Origin: an uncultured Muribaculaceae bacterium
Lineage (GTDB): Bacteria > Bacteroidota > Bacteroidia > Bacteroidales > Muribaculaceae
DNA: 64,000 nucleotides
Reading direction: 5' to 3'
Assembly: GCA_948788915.1 (NCBI GenBank)
Contig: CAQFOZ010000002.1
Span: forward strand, 1 to 64,000
Shown: piece by piece, positions 1-9,112 of the stretch
How positions within the stretch are numbered: position 1 is the stretch's first letter
How the letters are laid out: every line of letters begins with the position of its first letter
Translations under genes and position numbers: made by a program
The notes under the pieces: model-generated
The model's database searches: none
What the model was told of the DNA's origin: nothing
Seen by the model: only the letters and a program-made list of their open reading frames with translations

Positions 1-50
1 TAGTCTAATAAGGCTAACCGAATCTGTGTGTCATAAACATAGCTGAGTAG

Positions 51-296
51 TTACCGTCCATAGCTCAAGGTTTTAAAATAGTTGCGCACGGAATTAGCAT
101 TCTCCGAATTGTCATTGAAGAATGTTTCATAATATGTATATGGAGGTGTTATCTGGTCTTCCTTCTCATGAAACCAAGTATTATAATCCTGATCAGAAAA
201 TTTCACGAAACACACCACATTTGTCAGTTTCAAAGGCTCGGCATTCCCGGTCAATGCAATCAGAATAGAAACAATCGAAAAGAGAATCTTTCTCAT
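51..296 (-). CDS. N-terminal fragment of an M6-like secreted metalloprotease (probably broken)
   Basis: Seen: an 81-residue protein with a signal peptide (MRKILFSIVSILIALTGNAE), then a segment reading VVCFVKFSDQ and later NSVRNYFKTLSYG. Known: the opening of the M6 (immune inhibitor A type) peptidase domain has this shape, a hydrophobic strand with a phe-Ser-Asp turn followed by a SVRDYF-x-SYG stretch. The frame stops with TAA right after SYGR, far short of the HExxH region. Sequence between 50 and 1 in the same frame contains no further stop and could continue the domain. I infer a nonsense-interrupted or truncated protease; the rest lies outside the window. The signal peptide is nearly the same as that of the next gene upstream (378-1217). 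A genuine short secreted protein is the alternative. Confidence 0.45.
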   Translation of the reverse strand: MRKILFSIVSILIALTGNAEPLKLTNVVCFVKFSDQDYNTWFHEKEDQITPPYTYYETFFNDNSENANSVRNYFKTLSYGR

Positions 297-323
297 ATTG
301 GAGACAAAAATTAAATTGATACA

Positions 324-360
324 AATTCACCGGGGCACAATGTGTGCGCTCCGGTGAATT
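324..360 (-). terminator. Hairpin terminator downstream of the 378-1217 gene
   Basis: A perfect 10-bp inverted repeat (AATTCACCGG at 324-333, CCGGTGAATT at 351-360) encloses a second short stem (GCACA/TGTGC). It lies between the stop at 378 and the next start at 296. On the minus strand it is followed by T-rich DNA. It probably ends the SusC/SusD transcript. Confidence 0.6.
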
Positions 361-377
361 CTATAAATCTTCGGTAA

Positions 378-1217
378 TTATTTTACCAATACTTTGGTGG
401 ATTTAGATCCTTGACGACGGACGTAAAGACCGGGTTGGTCTCCACTAACTTTCACGCCCTGCATATTGAAGAATTCTACAGGAGCGTTATCGTCATCATC
501 AAACACATCATTAACACCGGCGCCATTAACGTTGGTATAAGTCAAGACTTTGATCGCCTGTATCAAAAGGGCATCGCCTCTATTATTCCGCACAAGAGCG
601 GTGACAGGTTCTCCTGCCTGAGACGACAACTTTAATCCGGTATTTCCGTTTTCAACATTCTGGATATTCTGCCAGGTATACTGATGAGCTTTAGCAAGAG
701 GGGTGCCCCAAATACCTATTCTCAGATAAGTCTGGATTACACCACAATCTACAGCTTCCACATAACCTTTTGCTCCCTGAAGACCCACACACATATACTC
801 GGACTCAGTAGAGAGCTTCAAGTCAAACTCTGCACAATCAGGAAGATGAAGCATTATAGCCCCTCCATTAGGACTATCACTGCCATTGGCGGTGCTTGAA
901 CCACAAAGAGAAATGGCACCTGTCCATGAACCATCACCTCCTTGAACACCCTCGCTATTATACCCTTTCATTGCAGGATCACAAGTCGGCTCATCAAAAC
1001 CCATCTGGGCATTCTCGAAAGTAGCGGACTGAAGCATGATCTTAGGATTTGCACCCAACCCCTGAAAACCGACATACTTGTCAATTTTAGCCTGAGTATC
1101 GAACCAAAGCCATCCATCGGCATCACAATCGGCAGGATCAAAATAATTGTAAGTAGTCTGCGCTTCTACAGACATTACAGCTGCCATAGCAGCAATTGAA
1201 AGTAAAATTTTTCGCAT
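378..1217 (-). CDS. Secreted protein of unknown function with a type IX-like C-terminal tail
   Basis: This 279-residue protein starts with a signal peptide (MRKILLSIAAMAAVMSVEAQ). The body is rich in Gly, Thr and aromatic residues, as in beta-sandwich surface proteins, and I recognise no enzyme motif. The last about 30 residues read FFNMQGVKVSGDQPGLYVRR followed by a basic end, KVLVK. That matches the tail of the LRR protein at 9113-11677 almost residue for residue, and it resembles the short sorting domain used by type IX secretion in Bacteroidales. It starts 18 bases after the susD stop on the same strand, so it is probably the last gene of the susCD operon. A surface-exposed binding protein helping the SusCD pair is the likely role, by context only. 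Confidence 0.75.
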   Translation of the reverse strand: MRKILLSIAAMAAVMSVEAQTTYNYFDPADCDADGWLWFDTQAKIDKYVGFQGLGANPKIMLQSATFENAQMGFDEPTCDPAMKGYNSEGVQGGDGSWTGAISLCGSSTANGSDSPNGGAIMLHLPDCAEFDLKLSTESEYMCVGLQGAKGYVEAVDCGVIQTYLRIGIWGTPLAKAHQYTWQNIQNVENGNTGLKLSSQAGEPVTALVRNNRGDALLIQAIKVLTYTNVNGAGVNDVFDDDDNAPVEFFNMQGVKVSGDQPGLYVRRQGSKSTKVLVK

Positions 1218-1235
1218 TTCTTATATATATATAAA

Positions 1236-3008
1236 TTACATCTCTATCCAGCCAGGATTCTGTTCAAGGCCATGATAACGGACATCATCCCAGTCAATAG
1301 GCATATAATACTGCATGGAACGGAAATAGCGCATAACAGTGTTACGTCCATTCACTACAGGATTTGTTATTGTCTTTGAACCGTCAGCCTTAACAACGAT
1401 CTTAACGCCATACAAAGGATTGGTGGTTCCCGTCATATACTTCTCCGCCACATTCCAACGAAGCAGATCCCAATAAGTCGATTTTTCAAACGCAAGTTCC
1501 ACGCGGCGTTCATTCATCAAGTCATCCCACGTCAAGGTTTGCAAATCGGGCATCTTTACACGGCGACGTATTCTGTTCACTTTGTTGAGAGCTTCACCCA
1601 CACGACCTTTCTTAAAGTCAATTTCAGCATAATCAAGGAGAAGTTCCGCATAGCGCCAAAGGATGCAGTTTTGTGAACTTCCATATGTCTCATCCGTATC
1701 GATTGTCTGACGTTCGTTAAGAAACTTCGCCATGTAGTAGCCCGTACGGCTCACCGCAGCGGTCTCGGATGTCCCATATTTGGTAAGATCCTCTCCGGCA
1801 ACTTCCTTCCCGTTTACAACAGTGTAATGAATATCCATTGTATGGCCCTTCCATTGTGCGCCGTCATAAAGGATATTGGCATAGAAACGCCAGTCACGTC
1901 CCTCATACGGATTGGCTCTGTCATACCCGGAGCCATCCTCATTTATGCGCTTGCCATTAGCCATACGGTATTCATCGACATGATTCTGCGTGGGGTTATA
2001 AGCTGCCGTTGTGCCTCCGAAAGATGGAGCTGCCGCATCGCGGTCAAGCTTGTGACCATTGGCATAAGAGAAATCCCCGTCATCGGCATGCTGTACCTCC
2101 CAGATCGACTCTCTGGAATTTTTGGTCAGAAATATGTTGCGGTACTCCGCCACCACTTCATCCCTTGTACTCCCCAAGATTGGAATAAGATCATACTGAC
2201 CTGTGGCTATGACACGGTCATATTCCGCGGCCGCAAGATCCAGCATCTCTCCGGAACGGTCATCCGGAAAACCGAGCCAACCTTTCTCCGCATTCTGGAA
2301 ATGCTCGCCGGCCGCCCAGAAATATGTCTTCGCACGCAACATATAGCATACACCCTTGGTAGGACGACCGATATTAGCATCCGTATTGGACTCCGGAAGG
2401 TGTCGCGAAGCCTCTTCCGCCTCATCACAAATGAATTTCACCATCTCCTCATAGGTGGCACGGGGGAAACGGACATTGTCAACCAACGGATCGTAGGTGC
2501 GGGTCATAATCATAGTGCCACCGAACTTACGAAGCATCTGGTAATAATACCATGCCCTGAAGAAATGCGCCTCGCCTACCACTCTGTCACGAACAGAAGG
2601 CGCCAGCTTATCCTCATTCATCAGCAAGGTATTGATAGAATTAATCTGAGTATAGAACTTAAACCACTCCGTACGGCCACGGGTAGTAATATCCTGCTGC
2701 ATACTTTTCAGGATATTCCCGTAATCGCCCTGATACCATTCAGTCTTTCCGACCGTCATCTGATCGGTGTACCATGCCTCATACTCGGAGCCGAGCCCCT
2801 TCATGATTGTTGTCACAAAAGTATAGAACCCCGGATCCATATTACGATACCATGGAAGAACATACTCATCCACAAGATGCTCGTCGCCCCAGATTACGGT
2901 GGCGGGAAGTTTGTCAAAAGGCTCCTCGCGGAACATTGAATCACACGAAGACAAGCCAACTGCCGCTACAGCCAGCGGTAATATAAATTTATATCCTTTA
3001 AATTTCAT
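1236..3008 (-). CDS. SusD/RagB family outer-membrane substrate-binding lipoprotein
   Basis: 590 residues. The N-terminus is a lipoprotein signal with lipobox LSSC (Cys22), followed by the usual SusD opening with its E-E-P-F-D-K-L-P stretch. SusD features include TPR-like helical blocks with AHFFRAWYYYQMLRKFGG near 150, an RAKTYFWAAGEH segment, and a C-terminal RRVELAFEKSTYWDLLRW block. SusD proteins cap the paired SusC barrel and bind the ligand. The start codon overlaps the susC stop by one base (TGATG), so translation is coupled. The ligand cannot be read from sequence. Because the neighbours are proteases and not glycosidases, a peptide or glycopeptide ligand, as for RagB, is at least as likely as a glycan. 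Confidence 0.95.
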   Translation of the reverse strand: MKFKGYKFILPLAVAAVGLSSCDSMFREEPFDKLPATVIWGDEHLVDEYVLPWYRNMDPGFYTFVTTIMKGLGSEYEAWYTDQMTVGKTEWYQGDYGNILKSMQQDITTRGRTEWFKFYTQINSINTLLMNEDKLAPSVRDRVVGEAHFFRAWYYYQMLRKFGGTMIMTRTYDPLVDNVRFPRATYEEMVKFICDEAEEASRHLPESNTDANIGRPTKGVCYMLRAKTYFWAAGEHFQNAEKGWLGFPDDRSGEMLDLAAAEYDRVIATGQYDLIPILGSTRDEVVAEYRNIFLTKNSRESIWEVQHADDGDFSYANGHKLDRDAAAPSFGGTTAAYNPTQNHVDEYRMANGKRINEDGSGYDRANPYEGRDWRFYANILYDGAQWKGHTMDIHYTVVNGKEVAGEDLTKYGTSETAAVSRTGYYMAKFLNERQTIDTDETYGSSQNCILWRYAELLLDYAEIDFKKGRVGEALNKVNRIRRRVKMPDLQTLTWDDLMNERRVELAFEKSTYWDLLRWNVAEKYMTGTTNPLYGVKIVVKADGSKTITNPVVNGRNTVMRYFRSMQYYMPIDWDDVRYHGLEQNPGWIEM

Positions 3009-6000
3009 CAGAATCCAAAATTAAGTGTTACACCATAAGTACGCGACAGAGGATATCCGCGCAACGACTCAGGATCCATGTTGTGCAGCGAGGACAAGGT
3101 GAACAGGTTACCACCCTGCAATGCTATGTCAAGATTAGAGATTCTTGCCTTACGCAGCATCTTCGATGGGAACCGGTAACCGACAGTAAGTGCCTTAAGA
3201 CGCAAGAAACTGCACTCTTTCACCCAGAAAGTAGAAGGTTTGCGGTTGTTGTCGCTTGATGAGGTAAATTTGATCCGGGGGTATTCCGCACCCGGATTAT
3301 CCGGAGTCCAGGAATTGGTGTAATGGTAATCCTGAAATCTTTGAAGCGAACGGTTCTCAAGTGTATAGAGTTCGTTGATCTGTTGATTATATCCGGCCAC
3401 ACCCTGGAATTGCGCATTCATATAAATACCCTTCCATTGGGCGCCCAAAGAGATTCCGTAATGAAGATCGGGCATAGATGAATTCTTGACATATACACGA
3501 TCGTTTGCAGTGAGAGCCCCGTTGCCATCCGTATCGATATATCTGATATCGCCCGGAGCGAGAGTCGCGTTGCCCATACCATCCTGATCAACCGGCCATG
3601 CGGCAATCTCCTCGTAAGACTGGAACAGACCGTCGGCCTGATACAGAGACCAGACAAGATTCGGTTTCCCTTTCCTCTGAAGTCCCGGAAGATTGGCCGA
3701 TTCGTCGCCATAGTCAAGCACCTTGTTGCCGGACAAAGCGATATTGAATCCGACATTATACTTGAAGTTGCCAATGGTGTTTACATGCTTGATCGAGAAA
3801 TCAAATCCCTGATAGCGTATTTTCCCGATATTGACACTCGGCACAGAGCCACCGGTTCCGACGGACGGAGGGAAAAGGTAGGCAGGAGCACCGGTAATCA
3901 TGTTTGTCCGGTAACGCTGATAGAACTCTGCCGACAGATTGATGCGGTTATTCCAGAATCCAAGGTCAAGTCCGATGTTCCAGTCTTTAGACTTGCCCCA
4001 TTGCAGATTCTCGTTAGGAACGCTGCCTGTGTCAGGCACAATGCCCGGAGCAAAGTTCCCTCCGATAGGATACCCGTTCGGCGGACTGAAGATATACTGT
4101 TTCAAATAGCTGTAATCGCCAACAGCCCCGTCATCTCCAAGGATACCTGCAGAGGCACGTATCTTGGCAAAAGACAACACCGAACTGTTTATATTACGGA
4201 AAAACTCCTCATTGCTGATTACCCACGAACCGGATACGGTCGGGAAGAAACCCCAACGGTGACCCGGCGCAAAACGTGTTGAGCCGTCAACTCGGAAGCT
4301 GAACTCCACGAAATAGCGAGAAGAATATCCATATGTGGCACGTCCCACAATAGAGGCACGCTGACTGTAATACTCGGAACCATTAATCACACCGGCCGAG
4401 GTGTTACCTATGATTTCGGGATATTCACCAGGCAGATCATTGTTGATTCCGCTCAAATACTTGTTGTGATAATCCTGATAGTTGGCAACCAAAAGACCGG
4501 TCACATCATGTTTCTCCGCAAAAGTATGGTTATAGTTTATGCCAATTTCAATCAGCTTGTTGTTTATCTTCTGCCAACGTTCCTCCATCTTGATCTTGGA
4601 CGAAGGATAGATAGTTTTGGGATCGACAGAAGAAGTTCCGGTCTCCTCATCCCATATATAGAGAGGCACCGGTTTTGTATATCTCTGGGTGTTCTGATGA
4701 TTCAGATCCAACGTACCTTTCAGGTATACCTGCAACCCGTCAACACCCGGAATCTGATAACGCAACTGTGCGTTAAGTGTATGAAAATCCGAACCGACCT
4801 TGTTGTAGCCACCAATACCCTCGACATTAATAAGAGGATTGGCTCCATTGATAGAGGCAAGATTCCCGTCTGTAAAACGGAGAACCTGAAGCGGAGAGAA
4901 ATTGTATGCCGCGTCTACCGTTGTATAAGAAGAATTCTTGTTGGCAGAAACAGATCCGTTCAAATCAACAGACAAAGAAAGTCCCTTCAGGATATCCGCA
5001 TCAAGTTTCGCGCCATAATTATACCGGTCACGGCTGACATTGGCATAAAGCCCTTTAGTGTTCGTATAACCGCCTGAAACGAAATAACGTATAGACTTCG
5101 TACCTCCTGACACACTTAGCGAATAGCGCTGTGAATGACCCCACTTGTCAAGATGGTCAAGCAGATTCTCATCTCCATATAAATTGGGATTAGAGCCAAT
5201 AAGCGACAAATCATAAGGTGTATACAAGTCACTTCCCGAAGCTTCCACAGCACGGTTGTAAAGTTCAGCGAACTGATATGCTCCGAGAAATTCGGGAAGA
5301 TAGGTTGCCTGCTGCATATTAAACTGCCCACGGAAATTTACCCGGGCACGTCCACCCTCTTTCCCTCGTTTGGTCTGTACAAGAATCACACCATTTGCGG
5401 CACGGGCACCATACACAGCCGCGGCGGCTGCATCCTTAAGTACGGATATGCTCTCAATGTCATCAGGATTGAGATCCGAAAGACGCATTTCGCCGTCGCT
5501 GGTGTTCGTACCCAGACGAGGCACCCCGTCAATTACCAGCAACGGATTATTATTGTTACCACGTATGGCAAGCTGAGCCTCGCCCCCCGCAGACGGGTCA
5601 CCGGTTGTACTCATCACACCCAAACCGGGCATAGTTCCGGCAAGAGACTGGTCCACATTCATGGCCGGTATTTTAGTCAGTTCGTCACCGGTGATAACCT
5701 CCACCGAAGAAGTCAGAGAACTCTTCTTTGCCGTGCCGTAACCAATCACCACAACCTCATCGATATCGCTTGCAGACGGCTCCATTTTGAGCGCCGCCAG
5801 ACTTTGTCCGGAAGCAACCTCAACGGTACGGGTCCGGTATCCTACATAGGATAGCGTAAGTTTTCCGTTTTTCTTAGGCAGGACGATAGAAAACTTGCCA
5901 TCGATATCGGTGGCTGTACCCAAAGTCGCCCCATCCACTTTCACGGTTACCCCAATCAGCGGTTCACCTTTCTCATCCACAACCATACCCGTTACCGGAG

Positions 6001-6064
6001 TGGTTTGTGCGGAAGCAAACAAGGTTGCCAGACATATCGTTAAAATAGTTAGGATAAATCTCAT
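3008..6064 (-). CDS. SusC/RagA family TonB-linked outer-membrane importer
   Basis: 1018 residues with a signal peptide (to about residue 20). It has an N-terminal carboxypeptidase-D-like domain (about 22-95, GMVVDEKGEPLIGVTVKVDG). A TonB-box region follows (DEVVVIGYGTAKKSSLTSS, about 100-120), then a plug domain containing the SusC signature around LLVIDGVPR and SVLKDAAAAAVYGARAANGV, and a 22-strand-type barrel ending in an aromatic residue (LNFGF). Length is normal for the family. It imports ligands captured by the adjacent SusD, using proton-motive force through TonB-ExbBD. Its start is 62 bases after the stop of the zinc protease gene, with a perfect hairpin between them, so the protease, susC, susD and 378-1217 genes may form one operon. 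Confidence 0.96.
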   Translation of the reverse strand: MRFILTILTICLATLFASAQTTPVTGMVVDEKGEPLIGVTVKVDGATLGTATDIDGKFSIVLPKKNGKLTLSYVGYRTRTVEVASGQSLAALKMEPSASDIDEVVVIGYGTAKKSSLTSSVEVITGDELTKIPAMNVDQSLAGTMPGLGVMSTTGDPSAGGEAQLAIRGNNNNPLLVIDGVPRLGTNTSDGEMRLSDLNPDDIESISVLKDAAAAAVYGARAANGVILVQTKRGKEGGRARVNFRGQFNMQQATYLPEFLGAYQFAELYNRAVEASGSDLYTPYDLSLIGSNPNLYGDENLLDHLDKWGHSQRYSLSVSGGTKSIRYFVSGGYTNTKGLYANVSRDRYNYGAKLDADILKGLSLSVDLNGSVSANKNSSYTTVDAAYNFSPLQVLRFTDGNLASINGANPLINVEGIGGYNKVGSDFHTLNAQLRYQIPGVDGLQVYLKGTLDLNHQNTQRYTKPVPLYIWDEETGTSSVDPKTIYPSSKIKMEERWQKINNKLIEIGINYNHTFAEKHDVTGLLVANYQDYHNKYLSGINNDLPGEYPEIIGNTSAGVINGSEYYSQRASIVGRATYGYSSRYFVEFSFRVDGSTRFAPGHRWGFFPTVSGSWVISNEEFFRNINSSVLSFAKIRASAGILGDDGAVGDYSYLKQYIFSPPNGYPIGGNFAPGIVPDTGSVPNENLQWGKSKDWNIGLDLGFWNNRINLSAEFYQRYRTNMITGAPAYLFPPSVGTGGSVPSVNIGKIRYQGFDFSIKHVNTIGNFKYNVGFNIALSGNKVLDYGDESANLPGLQRKGKPNLVWSLYQADGLFQSYEEIAAWPVDQDGMGNATLAPGDIRYIDTDGNGALTANDRVYVKNSSMPDLHYGISLGAQWKGIYMNAQFQGVAGYNQQINELYTLENRSLQRFQDYHYTNSWTPDNPGAEYPRIKFTSSSDNNRKPSTFWVKECSFLRLKALTVGYRFPSKMLRKARISNLDIALQGGNLFTLSSLHNMDPESLRGYPLSRTYGVTLNFGF

Positions 6065-6085
6065 GTTCGTAATGTTTTCTGTTAG

Positions 6086-6110
6086 CGGTTTGAAGCGATT
6101 AGCTTCAAAC
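6086..6110 (-). promoter_or_regulatory. Intercistronic hairpin between the zinc protease gene and susC
   Basis: GGTTTGAAGC (6086-6095) and GCTTCAAACC (6101-6110) form a perfect 10-bp stem with a 5-base loop. It lies between the protease stop (6127) and the susC start (6064). There is no T-run after it on the minus strand, so it is more likely an RNA-processing or stability element than a full terminator. Confidence 0.5.
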
Positions 6111-6126
6111 CTAATTAATCCTCCTT

Positions 6127-8799
6127 TTATTTTGTGCCGTTCAGCACACGGTCAATCGAGAGGATCTGATAATCGTAAAAGTCTCGCGTAGCCGCATCAG
6201 GAGCCGTTGCCCTACGCGACTTGTAAAGATTCTGCGTCTTGCGCAGAAGAGAGGTCATCATCGGACGCAACTCATTTGTTGGCAGCGGAGTCTGGTTAAG
6301 GAGCAACCGGAAGAATGAGTTCTCCCCCTCGTGATGTGCAGAGCAGGCATCTGTAAGGGAATGAGAGCCTGTGAATCCGCAAGGCAACGTAGGAATGGTT
6401 TCCGCAGCCACAGTTGCTACAAACTCATCAATAACCGACATTTCCCCTTCATCCGACAAGAACGGATTCTCGTCTGCAATTGATTTGGAAGAGGATGTGG
6501 TCTTTGGTTTAAGGCCCGAATATACAGTCATTGCATCAATTGCCGACTGCTGCAGATTCTTTTCCGTAGAGTTGAGTTTCTTCCCCTTTATTGTGGCATC
6601 GAAAAGACCGTTATAAGCCTCATCAATATACTCGGAAAGCGTATAGTTGAGTTTGGGATCAAACTCTCCCCCTTCTTTAATACGTTGCAAGTTAGTTGCA
6701 ATCAGAAGACAAGCCGCTACATTACGTTGCATTTTGTCGCGCCACTGATAAGGCTCCTCAAATTTGGCAACCAGTTTTGCAGGCACAAGCCAGTCGTTGG
6801 TGCGGGCCTGATTAAGAAGCCACTTCATTGCCTCGCGCTGTTTCACTTTGGGGATAAAATTACGTTGAGCCTGCTCTTTACCTTTGTTCTGACGTATCTC
6901 CTTGAATTCAACACCACCTATATAAGGATAGACATGGCCTATATGACGGAGATATTGCTGACAAAGTGCCTGGTATTTCTCAGCCATCGGCTCGAATTCC
7001 TCACCTTCCTCGCCTGTCCAATCCTCGAAATTGTCAAGAATTATCTTAAGGTTGGAGATTGCCATATCTCCTGCCTTTATATGGTCGTTACCGAGATCTT
7101 CTGTCTGGTCTGTCGGGTCTACCAGACCAAGAAATTGCTGTGCACCGAACTCATACATGGGATCGGCAGCTTTTTCCTCAATCCATCTGTCAAGAGTCTC
7201 CTTTTCCTGTTCGGGAGTCTCGGCTCCGGGAATCAGGCGGTAGCCCCAGTTAATGGCATAAATATCATAAACGCCTACCGGAGGAGGAGTCAATCTCACG
7301 CCACGTTCAAGATCACCGGGCTGAGCCACAAAGTTGTTACGGGCATAATCCATGATAGAAGGAGTTGTGCCATGTTTCTGGGTGAACTCAGGATCACGCA
7401 GATTATCGAGAGAGAACGAATAAGAGGCACCCATATTATGCATCAGTCCGAGGCAGTGGCCTATTTCGTGAGCAGCCACATATGTCAGAGACTCATGCAT
7501 CACATCATCATCAAACACCGGCTTACGCACACGGGAGTCGACGGCTCCGGTCTGTGTGAATCTCCAGTTGTGAACAAGTTTCAGGATATTATGATACCAT
7601 ATGACATCGGCTCCAAGTATTTCTCCGGTTCGCGGATCCGTGTAGGACGGTCCCATTGCGTTAGCAGTAGGAGTCACACAATAGCGCACACATGAATAAC
7701 GGAGATCATCCGGATCAAAATCAGGATCATTCACAGGATAATCACGGGCCTCAACAGCGTTCTTGAATCCGGCAGCCTCAAAAGCGGTATTCCAGTACTC
7801 GATACCCTCTTTAACGGCAGGTCTCCACTTGGCAGGGAAAGCCGAATCTACATAAAATACTATTTTCTTTTTAGGCTCAACAAGCTCACCTGCAAAATAA
7901 CGCTCACGATCCTCATCCTTTGGCTCAAGACGATGACGGCTTATTATTTCATATACCTTGGTTCCATCGAGTTTGGAAGAATAAAGGTTTTTGTATTCAG
8001 AGAAATATCCCACCCGTTTGTCATGAAGGCGTACAGGCATCGGTTCATCGGGCAAGCGCACGATTGACCGGGACATTGTAACCGTATATGGTGCGGCTGC
8101 AGTGGGAGTGGTATAAGCCAGGCGACTCTTCACCTCTACATTTTCAGGGAAAGACTTTACAGACACGACACCTGAGCCATCTGCATAAAATGTTCCTTTT
8201 ATACCATCTTTACCACCCAGAAGTTTTGTGATGGGGTTGGACTCTTTTATCGGAGAAATGGATTTTTCATTTCCGGCAAAGAACGATGTCACATCAATAT
8301 ATGAATTGCCATTCTCCTTATGCTCTATCTTGAACGATTTGAGCACCGGCTCAGCAAAGTTCAGGTCAAAAGAAGCCGCGATCGGATCTGATGGATCCAC
8401 TACATTGGAAGACTGCGGCAACTGAATGAACACATTGTTATCATTGCGGGTGAAACGAATCAGTCTGGATGAGACAACCTGTCCGGCAACCCAGTCGTTT
8501 GTCTGGGAGAGCGAATTGACACGATTCACAAGCATCATCGGCTTGTCGAGCACAGAATCCGGCAACTCAAAGTAGAGTTTGCCATTTTTGTCAAGATATG
8601 TATTGAAAAGTCCACGACTTACTTTGGCATCTTTCAGTTTCTTATGAAAAGCCACACTGTCTTTGGCAGCCGCCGAAAGCTCCACTTTTGGCAGCGATGC
8701 AACTTTCTTTTTCTTAGCCGATATGTCTGTTGTGGTCAACATTGCGCCGCCAAAAAAGACAGACCCAAGGATTATTAATTTTAATTGTCTTTGTATCAT
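6127..8799 (-). CDS. Secreted zinc-dependent metalloprotease (DUF5117/DUF5118 type)
   Basis: 890 residues from the ATG at 8799. An upstream in-frame ATG at 8934 is rejected because it overlaps the promoter box and adds a non-signal-like stretch. A signal peptide (MIQRQLKLIILGSVFFGGAM) leads into a basic KKKK segment. The catalytic motif HEIGHCLGLMH (His444, Glu445, His448, His454) is the metzincin-like HExxHxxGxxH zinc site. The surrounding architecture (ERYFAGELVEPKKKIVFYVD, later PSIMDYARNNFV with the Met-turn methionine) matches the large Bacteroidetes proteases annotated DUF5117/DUF5118. It probably degrades proteins in the periplasm or at the surface, supplying the SusCD pair just downstream. 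Transcription likely starts at the promoter at 8932-8961, leaving a leader of about 125 bases. Confidence 0.9.
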   Translation of the reverse strand: MIQRQLKLIILGSVFFGGAMLTTTDISAKKKKVASLPKVELSAAAKDSVAFHKKLKDAKVSRGLFNTYLDKNGKLYFELPDSVLDKPMMLVNRVNSLSQTNDWVAGQVVSSRLIRFTRNDNNVFIQLPQSSNVVDPSDPIAASFDLNFAEPVLKSFKIEHKENGNSYIDVTSFFAGNEKSISPIKESNPITKLLGGKDGIKGTFYADGSGVVSVKSFPENVEVKSRLAYTTPTAAAPYTVTMSRSIVRLPDEPMPVRLHDKRVGYFSEYKNLYSSKLDGTKVYEIISRHRLEPKDEDRERYFAGELVEPKKKIVFYVDSAFPAKWRPAVKEGIEYWNTAFEAAGFKNAVEARDYPVNDPDFDPDDLRYSCVRYCVTPTANAMGPSYTDPRTGEILGADVIWYHNILKLVHNWRFTQTGAVDSRVRKPVFDDDVMHESLTYVAAHEIGHCLGLMHNMGASYSFSLDNLRDPEFTQKHGTTPSIMDYARNNFVAQPGDLERGVRLTPPPVGVYDIYAINWGYRLIPGAETPEQEKETLDRWIEEKAADPMYEFGAQQFLGLVDPTDQTEDLGNDHIKAGDMAISNLKIILDNFEDWTGEEGEEFEPMAEKYQALCQQYLRHIGHVYPYIGGVEFKEIRQNKGKEQAQRNFIPKVKQREAMKWLLNQARTNDWLVPAKLVAKFEEPYQWRDKMQRNVAACLLIATNLQRIKEGGEFDPKLNYTLSEYIDEAYNGLFDATIKGKKLNSTEKNLQQSAIDAMTVYSGLKPKTTSSSKSIADENPFLSDEGEMSVIDEFVATVAAETIPTLPCGFTGSHSLTDACSAHHEGENSFFRLLLNQTPLPTNELRPMMTSLLRKTQNLYKSRRATAPDAATRDFYDYQILSIDRVLNGTK

Positions 8800-8931
8800 G
8801 GGGTTAGTTTTAGTTCTAATTTCAAGAAAATGTTCAAAAAAAATGATGACTGATTCTGTATCTTCTATCGTTTTGCCGCCTGCTCCGATTCGAATATCCT
8901 TTGGCAGACGATTCGATATTTTCCTGCAATG

Positions 8932-8961
8932 CAAAGATAATTATTGGAATGAAAAAACAAA
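8932..8961 (-). promoter_or_regulatory. Bacteroidetes-type promoter for the zinc protease/susCD operon
   Basis: On the minus strand a -33 TTTG (8961-8958) is followed after 18 bases by the -7 box TATCTTTG (8939-8932), matching TAnnTTTG. The predicted transcript starts about 125 bases before the ATG at 8799. The 313-base gap from 8800 to 9112 otherwise holds the hairpin at 9037-9076 and no gene. Confidence 0.65.
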
Positions 8962-9036
8962 AATATCAACCAGATAAATTTTGGACAATTAACGATTATA
9001 GATATAAATTAACCACCCGCCCGGCAAAAATACACA

Positions 9037-9076
9037 TCCCGCATCAGTGAAAACGACAATGTTCACTAATGCGGGA
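9037..9076 (-). terminator. Hairpin downstream of the LRR surface-protein gene
   Basis: TCCCGCAT (9037-9044) pairs with ATGCGGGA (9069-9076), and AGTGAA (9046-9051) pairs with TTCACT (9062-9067). This gives a 14-bp stem with one mismatch. It follows the stop at 9113 on the minus strand, with a TATTTTTG stretch a few bases further on. It probably ends the LRR transcript. Confidence 0.6.
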
Positions 9077-9112
9077 CGACAAATAACAAAGCCCTGTGTG
9101 GGTTGCGCGAGT

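Noticed and set aside
1827..2939. A 370-codon open frame on the plus strand opposite susD
   Set aside because: It lies wholly antisense to a certain SusD gene, has no domain and reads like a mirror of susD codons.
6685..7695. A 336-codon open frame opposite the zinc protease
   Set aside because: Antisense shadow of a well-supported protease; no promoter and no recognisable protein.
8800..8934. Longer N-terminus for the zinc protease
   Set aside because: The upstream ATG lies in the -7 promoter box and the extra residues would bury the signal peptide.
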